Positions 42,981-51,894 of a stretch of DNA of 64,000 bases are shown one piece after another. Within the stretch, counting starts at the first letter, position 1. Every line of letters begins with the position of its first letter. Source of the DNA: Mycobacteroides chelonae (GTDB lineage Bacteria > Actinomycetota > Actinomycetes > Mycobacteriales > Mycobacteriaceae). Below the pieces are notes generated by a model. The model was not told the origin of the DNA. It ran no database searches and worked only from the letters and a program-made list of their open reading frames with translations. The position numbers were made by a program, and so were the translations under genes. The stretch spans positions 1,178,001-1,242,000 of the forward strand of contig NZ_CP050145.1 in assembly GCF_016767715.1 (NCBI RefSeq). Reading direction: 5' to 3'.

Positions 42981-44171
42981 TCACCGAGAAACGCGGACCC
43001 TGCCCGCGGCCTCGGCGGCATTGCGCCGCGCGGTCTCCACGTCTGGGTCGTACGCCAGGGCCACTCCCATACGGCGGGTGACGAAACTCTCCGGCTTCCC
43101 GAACAACCGCAGATCGGTGCGCGGTACGGCCAGGGCGGCCTCGAGCCCATCGAACACGACACCTTCCGCGTCGACCCCGCCATAGATCACCGCGCTGGCA
43201 CCCGGGGTCTTCAACGACGTGTCGACGGGAAGCCCGAGGATGGCGCGCGCGTGCAGTTCGAACTCGTTCTGCCACTGCGTGATCATGGTGACCATGCCCG
43301 TGTCGTGCGGGCGGGGGCTTACCTCGCTGAAGTACACCTGATCGCCCTTGACGAATAGTTCGACGCCGAAAATTCCCTGCCCGCCCAGGTTTTCGGTGAC
43401 GGACCGTGCGATGCGCTGTGCACTCCGCAGGGCTTCATCCGACATGGGGTGCGGCTGCCAGCTCTCGACGTAGTCGCCGTTGGCCTGCCGGTGCCCGATC
43501 GGCGCGCAGAAGCTGGTCTCGATCTCTCCGCTGTCGCCCGGCGCCCTGACCGTCAACTGCGTGATCTCATAATCGAAGTCGACGAATCCTTCGACGATCA
43601 CGCGGTTGTTGGTTACCCGGCTGCCTGCCATCGCGTAGTCCCAGGCCTTCTCGACATCGGCCGGTCCGTCGAGCTTGCTCTGTCCCTTGCCGGAGCTGCT
43701 CATCAGCGGCTTGACGACGCACGGGTACCCGATACCGCCGTCGATCGCGGCCTGCAGCTCGGCCAGTGAGTCGCAGAATTGGTAAGGGCTGGTGGGTAAT
43801 CCGAGTGTCTCGGCGGCCAGGCGCCGGATGCCCTCGCGGTCCATGGTGAGCCGGGCAGCGCGGGCGGTGGGTATTACCCGTACCGTGCCCTCGGCTTCCA
43901 GGGTGGCGGTGGCGATCGCCTCGATCTCGGGGACCACCAGGTCGGGCTTCTCCGCCTCGATCAGGGCGCGCAGCTGCTCGGGGTCGGTCATCGAGATGAC
44001 GCGTGCGTGGTGAGCGATCTGGTGCCCGGGGGCGTTCTCGTAGCGATCGACGGCGATGGTCTCGACGCCCAGGCGTTGCAGGGCGATCAGCACCTCACGG
44101 CCGAGCTCGCCGGCGCCGAGCAGCATGACCCGCGTCGCGCGCGGTGACAGGGGAGTTCCGATAGTGGTCAT
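42981..44171 (-). CDS. purT: formate-dependent phosphoribosylglycinamide formyltransferase 2
   Basis: The 396-residue ATP-grasp enzyme has [21 protein letters not shown] at the start, the ATP lid region [16 protein letters not shown], and the metal/ATP site [28 protein letters not shown]. These are hallmarks of PurT, which formylates GAR with formate and ATP in purine synthesis. It converges with the Bax inhibitor-like gene over a shared terminator. Upstream lies a long hairpin. Confidence 0.95.
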   Translation of the reverse strand: MTTIGTPLSPRATRVMLLGAGELGREVLIALQRLGVETIAVDRYENAPGHQIAHHARVISMTDPEQLRALIEAEKPDLVVPEIEAIATATLEAEGTVRVIPTARAARLTMDREGIRRLAAETLGLPTSPYQFCDSLAELQAAIDGGIGYPCVVKPLMSSSGKGQSKLDGPADVEKAWDYAMAGSRVTNNRVIVEGFVDFDYEITQLTVRAPGDSGEIETSFCAPIGHRQANGDYVESWQPHPMSDEALRSAQRIARSVTENLGGQGIFGVELFVKGDQVYFSEVSPRPHDTGMVTMITQWQNEFELHARAILGLPVDTSLKTPGASAVIYGGVDAEGVVFDGLEAALAVPRTDLRLFGKPESFVTRRMGVALAYDPDVETARRNAAEAAGRVRVSR

Positions 44172-44190
44172 CGCGACTGAACTTTAGTAG

Positions 44191-44253
44191 CAACGAGACC
44201 GAGGTTGTGGCGGGAACGTCTGAGACGAACCCACCACAACCTCGGTCTCGTTG
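44191..44253. repeat. 20-bp perfect inverted repeat between fadA and purT
   Basis: Bases 44191-44210 pair without mismatch with 44234-44253 around a 23-nt loop that holds its own small palindrome (CGTCTGAGACG, 44217-44227). It follows the thiolase gene and precedes purT on the same strand, so it may act as a terminator without a T run, or be a mobile palindromic repeat. Confidence 0.8.
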
Positions 44254-44270
44254 TGGAGGAAAGGGGCGAA

Positions 44271-45488
44271 CTAGGCGAGGCGCTCGATGACCATCGCCAT
44301 ACCCTGGCCGCCGCCGACACACATGGTCTCGACACCGAAGGTCTTGTCGTAGGTGGTCAGGTTGTTGAGCAGGGTGGCGGTGATACGCGCACCGGTCATA
44401 CCGAAGGGGTGACCGAGGGCGATGGCACCGCCGGAGACGTTGAGCTTGTCCTCGTCGATACCGAGCTCACGAGCCGAGCCCAGCACCTGCACCGCGAACG
44501 CCTCGTTGATCTCGAACAGGTCGATATCGCCAATCGTCTTGCCGGCGTTCGCCAGTGCACGCTTGGTGGCCTCGATCGGACCCAGGCCCATGATCTCCGG
44601 GGACAGGCCGGACACACCGGTGGACACGACGCGAGCCAGCGGGGTCAGGCCCAGCTCCTTGGCGCGCGTGTCGCTCAGGATGACCAGCGCGGCCGCGCCG
44701 TCGTTGAGCGGGCAGGCGTTACCGGCGGTGATGGTGCCGTTGGGGCGGAAGACCGGCTTCAGCTGGCTGATCGCCTCGTAGGTGGTGCCGGCACGCGGGC
44801 CGTCGTCCTTGGACACCACGGTGCCGTCGGCCAGGGTCACCGGGGTGATCTCACGCTCGAAAAAGCCGTCGGCGATGGCCTTTTCGGCCCGGTTCTGGCT
44901 GCGCACGCCCCAGTGGTCCTGGTCCTCGCGGCTGATGCCGGTGTGCAGCGCCACGTTCTCGGCGGTCTGGCCCATCGCGATGTAGACATCGGGGGTCAGG
45001 CTGTCGTTACGCGGGTCATGCCATTCGGTGGCACCCTGCGCGGCAGTGGCGGTGCGGGCCTCGGCATCGGCGTACAGCGGGTTGTGGCTGTCCGGCCAGC
45101 CGTCGGAGGTGCCCTTCGGGAAACGCGAAACCGTCTCCACGCCAGCGGAAATGAAGGCGTGGCCTTCACCGGCCTTGATGGCATGCAGCGCCATGCGGGT
45201 GGTCTGCAGCGAGGACGAGCAGTAGCGGTTGACGGTGGTACCGGGCAGGAAGTCATAGCCCAACTGCACCGCTACCGCGCGACCGATGTTGAAACCGGCC
45301 TCGCCACCGGGCTGACCGCAGCCCAGCATCAGGTCGTCGATGTCCTTGGGGTCCAGTGCGGGCACCTTGTCGAGGGCGGCACGCACCATCTGCGCGGCCA
45401 GGTCATCCGGCCGCATGCTCACCAGCGAGCCCTTGCCGGCTCGCCCGATCGGGGAGCGGGCAACGGAAACGATCACGGCTTCGGGCAT
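44271..45488 (-). CDS. fadA3: acetyl-CoA acetyltransferase (thiolase), FadA3-like
   Basis: The protein has 405 residues from ATG 45488 (AGGAG upstream). The nucleophilic cysteine region NRYCSSSLQTTRMALHAI, the C-terminal GGAIALGHPFGMTGAR and the final CVGGGQGMAMVIERL, with the second cysteine, show an intact thiolase. It cleaves or condenses beta-ketoacyl-CoA. Position matches Rv1074c (fadA3). The upstream frame to 45719 belongs to the next region and is not coding here. Confidence 0.9.
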   Translation of the reverse strand: MPEAVIVSVARSPIGRAGKGSLVSMRPDDLAAQMVRAALDKVPALDPKDIDDLMLGCGQPGGEAGFNIGRAVAVQLGYDFLPGTTVNRYCSSSLQTTRMALHAIKAGEGHAFISAGVETVSRFPKGTSDGWPDSHNPLYADAEARTATAAQGATEWHDPRNDSLTPDVYIAMGQTAENVALHTGISREDQDHWGVRSQNRAEKAIADGFFEREITPVTLADGTVVSKDDGPRAGTTYEAISQLKPVFRPNGTITAGNACPLNDGAAALVILSDTRAKELGLTPLARVVSTGVSGLSPEIMGLGPIEATKRALANAGKTIGDIDLFEINEAFAVQVLGSARELGIDEDKLNVSGGAIALGHPFGMTGARITATLLNNLTTYDKTFGVETMCVGGGQGMAMVIERLA

Positions 45489-45538
45489 GAAAACTCCTGA
45501 ATATAGGGGAATTAGTACTGGTTCTACTCCCCTGGAAT

Positions 45539-46546
45539 CTAATGCAGGGATACAGCGGGCAGGTCGTCGGCCCGGGCGGCGGGCTCGTTCATACCCACGG
45601 CGATCTCTGCGGCGCTGCGCCGCCAGATCCGTCCCAGAACGCGTATCCGGGCACTCATGGTCTGCGATTCCGCGGCAGCGGACACCCATGGCAAATCGGG
45701 GATGGGGCCGCCCGTCCACTCGCCGAGGGCATGCGCGGCCGCCGGGAGCAGTAGGCGCGCTGCCAGTGCATATCCGGCTGCGGAGGGGTGATAGTGGTCG
45801 TCGGCGAACATCTCTTCGGGTGCCTGCAAAAACTCCGGTGACAGCAGATCAGCAAGTGGAACCGGCACCCCGCCGGAGGCGCGCACCGCTGCTGCCTGGA
45901 AATGCGCCAGGCGTAGCCCGCGCGAGCGCACCACCGCGCGCAAAGGCTGCGGTATGGCGGTGATCACCCCGAAATCGGGACAGGTACCCACCACCACGGC
46001 CGAGCCGGCCGTGCGCAGTCGCCGGACCGCATCGCCCAGACGCCGCGCGGAGGCGCGCACCGCATTGAGCGAGGTCACGTCGTTCGCGCCGATCATGATC
46101 ACGGCGAGATCCGGCGGCGGGCCGATGATCGACATGGCGTCGATCTGGGCGGCCAGCCCCTTGGATGTTGCGCCCGATATCGCCTTGGTGGACAGCCGGA
46201 TTCGTTTCCCGGACTCTTCGGCCAAACCGCGGGCCAGCAGTACTCCCGGTACCTCGTCGGGTACGTGGCAGCCATATCCGGTGGCGGTGGAGTCTCCGAA
46301 AATCGCCAGGTGAAGGTCGAATTCCACGCCCCGGCTGTACCTGGTCACCGGGCCGCCGCCCTGGACGTAAATGCCGTCGGCAACCGGGGGAGCGTCGTGA
46401 GTCTTCGGGATCACCAGGCGAACCTGCCTGGCCTGCGCGTTCAGGAAGCTGTACGCCCCCCAGAGCCCGGTACCCATCGCTGCGCCCGCCGCCCCGGTGC
46501 TCAGGGCTGCCCAGATCGTCCGTCTGCGTGTGGCGAGGATGCTCAC
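45539..46546 (-). CDS. exported SGNH/GDSL-type esterase
   Basis: The protein has 335 residues from GTG 46546 (GTG at 46561 or 46573 also possible). An N-terminal hydrophobic stretch (IWAALSTGAAGAAMGTGLWGAYSFL) suggests export or anchoring. The GDSL block is LAIFGDSTATGYG, the oxyanion Asn is in VIMIGANDVTS, and DDHYHPSAAGYALAA supplies the catalytic Asp and His. It is most likely a cell-envelope esterase. Position matches Rv1075c. Confidence 0.82.
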   Translation of the reverse strand: MSILATRRRTIWAALSTGAAGAAMGTGLWGAYSFLNAQARQVRLVIPKTHDAPPVADGIYVQGGGPVTRYSRGVEFDLHLAIFGDSTATGYGCHVPDEVPGVLLARGLAEESGKRIRLSTKAISGATSKGLAAQIDAMSIIGPPPDLAVIMIGANDVTSLNAVRASARRLGDAVRRLRTAGSAVVVGTCPDFGVITAIPQPLRAVVRSRGLRLAHFQAAAVRASGGVPVPLADLLSPEFLQAPEEMFADDHYHPSAAGYALAARLLLPAAAHALGEWTGGPIPDLPWVSAAAESQTMSARIRVLGRIWRRSAAEIAVGMNEPAARADDLPAVSLH

Positions 46547-46657
46547 GGTGGCTATTTTCACGGAAGGCGACACACCGCGCCAGTCCTCTGACCAGCATCA
46601 CGCGAAATGAGGCGTGGACGATGCGGTATCGAAAGCGGTTCGTTGCCTGTTGATAGG

Positions 46658-46689
46658 TATAGTCCATCGGACGCTAGCTGGCAGCTAGC
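46658..46689 (+). promoter_or_regulatory. promoter and palindromic operator before lipU
   Basis: TATAGT at 46658-46663 is a good -10 box. It is followed at 46673-46689 by the palindrome GCTAGCTG-G-CAGCTAGC, about 10 bp downstream of the predicted start of transcription, a typical repressor position. The lipU start is 48 bp further on. Confidence 0.5.
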
Positions 46690-46736
46690 AGTCTGAAGCG
46701 TCACAGGACACTGGCTAGGCAAAGGAGCCTGAACAG

Positions 46737-47813
46737 ATGACCGCACCGAAGCGCGCCCCCGAATACGGGCCTGCAGGGTCGATGGGATCTTCCCTGAACA
46801 CGCTGGTACGCGCCTTTCCGATGAGCGATGGCGCCGCAGTCGAAGTGATCGAGGACGCGGCGAGTCTGGCCGCGCGAGTCCTCGGATTCGGTGTCCGAAT
46901 GACGGTGCGCACGGTGCTGCAGATCGGCAGCCACGCCCCCACGCTCCCGTACCCGTTTGGACTGATCGAAGAGCTGGGCCGTTTCCTGGTTCCCCCGCGC
47001 GGCACGGTCAAGGCGACGGTGACGCTGCCGAACACCAATGCGCGGTTGATTCGCGCCAAGGGTGTCGGTCCGGTGGACGGCACCGGACGCGTGGTCTTGT
47101 ACCTGCACGGCGGCGCGTTCATCGTGGGTGGTCCAAACACCCACAGCGCCTTGGTGTCCACCATCTCCCAGCACGCCGACGCACCGTGTCTGCTGGTCGA
47201 CTACCGGATGCCGCCCAAGGCCTCCCTGGACCAGGCGATCGACGACTGCCTGGACGGGTACCGCTGGCTGCGTGGGCAGGGGTACGCGCCGGAGCAGATC
47301 GTGTTCGCGGGCGATTCTGCCGGCGGTTTTCTCTCGGTGGCAGTGGCCCAGCGGCTGCTCGCAGAGGACGGTGAGGTCCCGGCCGCGCTGGCCCTCATCT
47401 CCCCGCTGATCGAGCTGGACCCTGCGCCCAAGGTCGCACATGAGAACGCCAAGACCGATGTGATGCTGCCGCCCAACTGTTTTGAGGCGCTGCAGAAGAT
47501 CCTCACCAAGGCCGGCGGCGGCATCCCGCCCCAGGAGATCATCGACAAGGTCGACGGCCGGATGCCACAGACTCTGGTGCATTGCTCCGGCTCGGAGGTG
47601 CTGCTGTACGACGCGCGCCTGCTGGGGCAGCGCCTCGCCGAGCAAGGTGTGCCGGTGGAGATCAAGGTCTGGCCCGGCCAGATGCACGTCTTCCAGGTGT
47701 CCACCAAGGTCGTGCCCGAGGCCAAGAGGTCCCTGGCACAGATCGGCCAGTACATCCGCGACGCGGTGCCCGAGACTTCCTCGGCCGAGTTCGTCGCACC
47801 CGCGGCGGTTTGA
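46737..47813 (+). CDS. lipU: alpha/beta hydrolase (hormone-sensitive lipase family), LipU-like
   Basis: The 358-residue protein has the HSL-family HGG oxyanion motif in VLYLHGGAFIVGG, the nucleophile elbow GDSAGG, and a C-terminal His in GQMHVFQ. Length, motifs and position upstream of cystathionine beta-synthase match Rv1076 (lipU). It should hydrolyse short-chain esters in the cytoplasm. AAAGGAG precedes the ATG. Confidence 0.9.
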   Translation: MTAPKRAPEYGPAGSMGSSLNTLVRAFPMSDGAAVEVIEDAASLAARVLGFGVRMTVRTVLQIGSHAPTLPYPFGLIEELGRFLVPPRGTVKATVTLPNTNARLIRAKGVGPVDGTGRVVLYLHGGAFIVGGPNTHSALVSTISQHADAPCLLVDYRMPPKASLDQAIDDCLDGYRWLRGQGYAPEQIVFAGDSAGGFLSVAVAQRLLAEDGEVPAALALISPLIELDPAPKVAHENAKTDVMLPPNCFEALQKILTKAGGGIPPQEIIDKVDGRMPQTLVHCSGSEVLLYDARLLGQRLAEQGVPVEIKVWPGQMHVFQVSTKVVPEAKRSLAQIGQYIRDAVPETSSAEFVAPAAV

Positions 47814-47857
47814 TCGCTCCGTTAGCTCCCCTGTGCGCGGGCCTGCCGCCGGTCTAA

Positions 47858-47863
47858 TAGCGT
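47858..47863 (+). promoter_or_regulatory. -10 box for a leaderless start (cbs)
   Basis: TAGCGT is followed by 7 nt and the ATG of the cystathionine beta-synthase gene; no ribosome-binding site is seen. Confidence 0.55.
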
Positions 47864-47870
47864 TACCGGT

Positions 47871-49268
47871 ATGCGCATTGCCCAGCATGTCTCCGATCTG
47901 ATCGGTAACACCCCCCTTGTCCAGCTCAACTCGGTGGTGCCCGGGGGCGGCGCGGTCGTGGCCGCCAAGATCGAGTACCTCAATCCCGGCGGTAGCTCCA
48001 AGGACCGCATCGCCGTCAAGATGATCGAGGCGGCCGAGGAGGCGGGTCTGCTCAAGCCCGGTGGCACCATCGTCGAGCCCACATCGGGCAACACCGGCGT
48101 CGGACTTGCGCTGGTGGCCCAGCGCAAGGGCTATCACTGCGTGTTCGTGTGCCCCGACAAGGTCAGCGAAGACAAGCGGAATGTGTTGCGGGCCTACGGG
48201 GCCGAGGTCGTCGTGTGCCCCACGGCCGTACCGCCGGAGCACCCCGACAGCTACTACAACGTCTCGGACCGTTTGGTGCGTGAGATCGAGGGCGCCTGGA
48301 AGCCCGATCAGTACTCCAACCCGAACGGACCGGCCAGCCACTACGAAACCACCGGACCGGAGATCTGGGCCGACACCGACGGCAAGATCACCCATTTCGT
48401 GGCCGGAGTGGGTACCGGAGGAACCATCACCGGTGCGGGCCGGTACCTCAAGGAGGTCTCAGGGGGCGCGGTGAAGGTCGTCGGCGCGGATCCGGAGGGT
48501 TCCGTGTACTCCGGCGGGACGGGCCGCCCCTACCTCGTCGAGGGTGTGGGAGAGGACTTTTGGCCCACCGCCTACGACCCCAGCGTGGTCGATGAGGTCA
48601 TCGCGGTATCGGATGCCGACTCGTTTGAGATGACACGCCGGCTCGCGCGCGAAGAGGGGTTGCTGGTCGGCGGTTCCTGCGGCATGGCCGTGGTGGCGGC
48701 AATTCGACTGGCCGAGAAGGCCGGACCCGACGCCGTGATCGTGGTCCTGCTGCCGGACGGTGGCCGGGGATACCTGTCCAAGGTGTTCAACGACTCCTGG
48801 ATGTCCTCCTACGGCTTCCTGCGCAGCCGCCTCGACGGCAGCAAGTCCGAGCCCACTGTCGGCGATGTGTTGCGTGGAAAGTCCGGTGCGCTACCGGATT
48901 TGGTGCACACCCACCCGTCGGAGACGGTGCGCGACGCCATCGAGATCCTACGTGAGTACGGGGTATCGCAGATGCCCGTCGTCGGCGCCGAGCCGCCCGT
49001 CATGGCCGGCGAGGTCGCCGGGTCGGTGTCCGAAAGGGAGCTGCTGTCAGCGGTATTCGAGGGCCGTGCGCAACTGGCCGATGCCGTGTCTCAGCACATG
49101 AGTCCGCCGTTGCCACTGGTGGGTGCCGGCGAACCGCTGAGCACCGCGGGGTCCATGTTGCGCGACACCGACGCGGTGATGGTCATCGACGAAGGCAAGC
49201 CCGTCGGTGTCATTACCCGCCATGACCTGCTCGGATTCGTCTCGTCAGGTAGAAGCGTGCGGCACTGA
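47871..49268 (+). CDS. cbs: cystathionine beta-synthase
   Basis: The 465-residue protein has the PLP lysine in LNPGGSSKDRIA, the TSGNTGVGLA substrate loop and the GTGGTITGAGRYLKE phosphate loop, followed by a C-terminal pair of CBS domains (about 340-460). It lacks the haem domain of animal enzymes. It condenses serine or acetylserine with homocysteine to cystathionine. With metB nearby it forms a transsulfuration set. Position matches Rv1077. Confidence 0.93.
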   Translation: MRIAQHVSDLIGNTPLVQLNSVVPGGGAVVAAKIEYLNPGGSSKDRIAVKMIEAAEEAGLLKPGGTIVEPTSGNTGVGLALVAQRKGYHCVFVCPDKVSEDKRNVLRAYGAEVVVCPTAVPPEHPDSYYNVSDRLVREIEGAWKPDQYSNPNGPASHYETTGPEIWADTDGKITHFVAGVGTGGTITGAGRYLKEVSGGAVKVVGADPEGSVYSGGTGRPYLVEGVGEDFWPTAYDPSVVDEVIAVSDADSFEMTRRLAREEGLLVGGSCGMAVVAAIRLAEKAGPDAVIVVLLPDGGRGYLSKVFNDSWMSSYGFLRSRLDGSKSEPTVGDVLRGKSGALPDLVHTHPSETVRDAIEILREYGVSQMPVVGAEPPVMAGEVAGSVSERELLSAVFEGRAQLADAVSQHMSPPLPLVGAGEPLSTAGSMLRDTDAVMVIDEGKPVGVITRHDLLGFVSSGRSVRH

Positions 49269-49374
49269 ATTTGGTCCCAAATCGTTTCACAGAAGCCAAC
49301 CTGTGGAAACGCTGAAAGCGTAATGTGCTCTGTTGCTCGACGCTCATGCGTGCCATACGAACTGGAGGACAACC

Positions 49375-49947
49375 GTGACTGAAGTTCCACCACCCTCGCC
49401 GCAGGACCCGGGCGGTTACCCGCCGCCTCCGCCGGCGGCCGGTGCACCAGGTCTACCGGGCGGCAATTTCGAAATCTGGCTCCGGCGTGTCGGTGCCTAC
49501 ATCATCGACGTCATTCCGGTGGCTCTGCTGAGCGGTATCGGCGGCGGAATCGCGGGCGGAACCGCTACGACCGCTGATTGCATCGGCGAGTCCTACGGCG
49601 ACCCCATGACCGGCGGAATGAGCTACATGAGCTGCCAGCCGGAGTACACCGGCGTCGGCTGGGCCGCCTACATTCTGTTCACCCTCGCGGCGATCGCGTT
49701 CGCGGTGTGGAACTGGGGCCTGAAGCAGGGCACCACCGGATCGAGCATCGGCAAGGGCTTGCTCGGTATCCGGGTGCTGGGTGAGGCGACCGGCCAGCCG
49801 ATCGGATTCGGCATGTCCGTGGTCCGCCAGATCGCGCACTTCCTGGATGCGGTCATCTGTTACATCGGCTTCCTGCTGCCGCTGTTCACGGCCAAGCGGC
49901 AGACGATCGCCGACATGCTAGTGAAGACCGTGGTCGTTCCCAAGTAG
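49375..49947 (+). CDS. pra: proline-rich RDD-family membrane protein (Pra-like)
   Basis: The protein has 190 residues from GTG 49375 with GGAGGAC upstream. The first 30 residues are rich in Pro and Gly, followed by an RDD domain: FEIWLRRVGAYIIDVIPVALL with the R-D pattern, then two further TM segments and GLLGIRVLGEATGQPIGFG. It corresponds to the 'proline-rich antigen' Rv1078 by position. The role of RDD proteins here is unknown. Confidence 0.85.
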   Translation: MTEVPPPSPQDPGGYPPPPPAAGAPGLPGGNFEIWLRRVGAYIIDVIPVALLSGIGGGIAGGTATTADCIGESYGDPMTGGMSYMSCQPEYTGVGWAAYILFTLAAIAFAVWNWGLKQGTTGSSIGKGLLGIRVLGEATGQPIGFGMSVVRQIAHFLDAVICYIGFLLPLFTAKRQTIADMLVKTVVVPK

Positions 49948-49996
49948 AAGTAACCCGTTTGGCGGCGTTGGGCTGTCTCACGTCACGCGGTCCGTA

Positions 49997-50002
49997 TAGG
50001 CT
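49997..50002 (+). promoter_or_regulatory. -10 box upstream of metB
   Basis: TAGGCT (or TATAGG at 49995-50000) lies 8 nt before the metB ATG, without a ribosome site between. Confidence 0.45.
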
Positions 50003-50010
50003 CGGACCCG

Positions 50011-51183
50011 ATGAGTGAGCAGCGCAGCGCCGCCGACGCGTCTCGGTGGCAAGGGTTTTCCACACGGGCCATCCATGGCGGTTTCCATGCCGATCCACAG
50101 ACCGGTGCGGTCAACGTGCCGATCTATGCCAGCTCGACCTTCGCCCAGGATGGCGTCGGCCAGCTGCGCGGCGGATTCGAGTACGCACGCACCGGCAACC
50201 CCACCCGAGCGGTTCTTGAATCCTCCCTGGCCGCATTGGAGGACGCCCACTTCGGCAGGGCATTCGCATCAGGCATGGCGGCCACCGACTGCGCGCTGCG
50301 CGCGCTGTTGCGCCCCGGCGATCACCTGATCATCCCCAACGACGCCTATGGCGGCACCTTCCGTCTGATCGACAAGGTGTTCTCGCAGTGGGGAATTAGC
50401 CACACACCTGTTCCGGTGGCCGATGTCGACGCCATTCGCACCGCCATCACCCCCAAGACCAAGCTGATCTGGCTCGAGACACCCACCAATCCGCTGCTGA
50501 GCATCGCCGACATCGCGGCTGTGGCCCAGGTGGCTGCCGAGCATTCCGTGAAGCTCTTGGTGGACAACACCTTCGCGTCGCCGGCGCTGCAGCAGCCGCT
50601 GAATCTCGGTGCCGATATCGCGTTGCATTCCACCACCAAATACATTGGCGGACACTCCGATGTGGTGGGCGGCGCCCTGCTCACCAACGACGAGGAATTG
50701 GATACCGCCTTTGCCTTCCTGCAGAACGGGTCGGGCGCGGTGCCCGGTCCGTTCGATGCCTATCTGACCTACCGGGGCATCAAGACATTGGCCTTGCGCA
50801 TGCAGCGGCACAGTGAGAACGCTCAAGCGGTCGCCGAGTTCCTGGCGGGGCACCCCGCGGTCGCGAACACCATCTACCCGGGCCTGGACCGTCATCCCGG
50901 ACATGCGGTGGCTGCCAAGCAGATGCGCGCATTCGGCGGCATGATCAGCGTGCGCCTCGCCGGCGGGCGGCAGGCCGCACTCGATTTGTGCTCGCGAACA
51001 GAGCTTTTCATTCTCGCTGAGTCCTTGGGCGGTGTGGAGTCGCTGATCGAGCATCCGGGGGCCATGACACACGCGTCGACCGCTGGATCGCTGCTGGAGG
51101 TACCCGAGGACCTGGTGCGGTTGTCCGTGGGCATCGAAGAGGTTGGCGACTTGATCGGCGATCTCGAACAAGCCTTGCGCTAG
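50011..51183 (+). CDS. metB: cystathionine gamma-synthase/lyase
   Basis: The 390-residue PLP enzyme has the ASGMAATDCALRALLRPGD region, the DNTFASPALQQPL loop and the PLP lysine in HSTTKYIGGHSD, and ends with VRLSVGIEEVGDLI. It belongs to the Cys/Met metabolism family and corresponds to Rv1079. It may make cystathionine from O-acyl-homoserine or split it to cysteine; the sequence alone does not decide. The cbs gene lies 0.7 kb upstream. Confidence 0.93.
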   Translation: MSEQRSAADASRWQGFSTRAIHGGFHADPQTGAVNVPIYASSTFAQDGVGQLRGGFEYARTGNPTRAVLESSLAALEDAHFGRAFASGMAATDCALRALLRPGDHLIIPNDAYGGTFRLIDKVFSQWGISHTPVPVADVDAIRTAITPKTKLIWLETPTNPLLSIADIAAVAQVAAEHSVKLLVDNTFASPALQQPLNLGADIALHSTTKYIGGHSDVVGGALLTNDEELDTAFAFLQNGSGAVPGPFDAYLTYRGIKTLALRMQRHSENAQAVAEFLAGHPAVANTIYPGLDRHPGHAVAAKQMRAFGGMISVRLAGGRQAALDLCSRTELFILAESLGGVESLIEHPGAMTHASTAGSLLEVPEDLVRLSVGIEEVGDLIGDLEQALR

Positions 51184-51193
51184 GCGCGCCGCG

Positions 51194-51865
51194 TCAGTTC
51201 ATCGAGTGCAGGGCCGCGGAGATCACCGCGCCGGTCACGGCAAGATTGACCGCCGGACCACGATTGTCGCGGACCTGGGCGGCCCAGCCGCCGTCGGCGA
51301 TGGTCTGCGACCACCGGGACACCTGCTGCTTGCCGACGGGGTCCAGGCTCAGTATCGCGTCGAATCCGTTGACCCCGTGCAGTACTGCGATGATCGCGGC
51401 CGTGCTGGGAGCGGGCGGGGCGTAGTGGAACAACACATCCGTGACGCCCTGTCGCACCGCGTTCGCACGTTCGTTGTTGGTCACCGGCCAGTACTTCTCC
51501 GGGAAGAGCCGGCTGCCCATGCGAACCGTGTGGATATCCCCGGTGATCTCCAGCCTGTGCAACATCTGGGAGTTGACGCCGCGACCGACCTTGGTGATCG
51601 CCTCGGTCGGGCTCATCGGCCGTCGCCGCAGCCGGTGCACCGCCCTGTCGAGCACGGGATCCCCGATATCAGGCGCCTGCAGCACCAGCAGATCACCGGC
51701 CTTCCCTGGCTCACCGTGGGTGGCCGGCCGGACGCGTTGCGCCAGAGCAAGATCCAGAATGATTGCGGCGGCGAGGGCCTGCGTGCGCCGATCCTTGTCC
51801 AGCAGAGGCCGCCCGGAGGCATTGTTCAGCAACAGAAGCAGGAGGTCCTCCGCAATCTGTGGCAT
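51194..51865 (-). CDS. GPP34/GOLPH3-like protein
   Basis: The protein has 223 residues from ATG 51865. The start IAEDLLLLLLNNASGRPLLDKDRRTQALAAAIILDLAL and later helices with LRRRPMSPTEAITKVGRGV match GPP34 (GOLPH3/Vps74-like) proteins, common in actinobacteria and of unknown function. Eukaryotic members bind phosphoinositides. It is convergent with metB and divergent from ilvA; M. tuberculosis has no such gene at this point, as remembered. Confidence 0.7.
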   Translation of the reverse strand: MPQIAEDLLLLLLNNASGRPLLDKDRRTQALAAAIILDLALAQRVRPATHGEPGKAGDLLVLQAPDIGDPVLDRAVHRLRRRPMSPTEAITKVGRGVNSQMLHRLEITGDIHTVRMGSRLFPEKYWPVTNNERANAVRQGVTDVLFHYAPPAPSTAAIIAVLHGVNGFDAILSLDPVGKQQVSRWSQTIADGGWAAQVRDNRGPAVNLAVTGAVISAALHSMN

Positions 51866-51894
51866 GAGGGGACAATAGCGGCAGAACTGGTGAC

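Noticed and set aside
46701..48395. 564-residue open frame on the minus strand
   Set aside because: It lies antisense to lipU and cbs, both with complete family motifs, and has the His/Arg/Gly-rich look of a GC-rich shadow frame.
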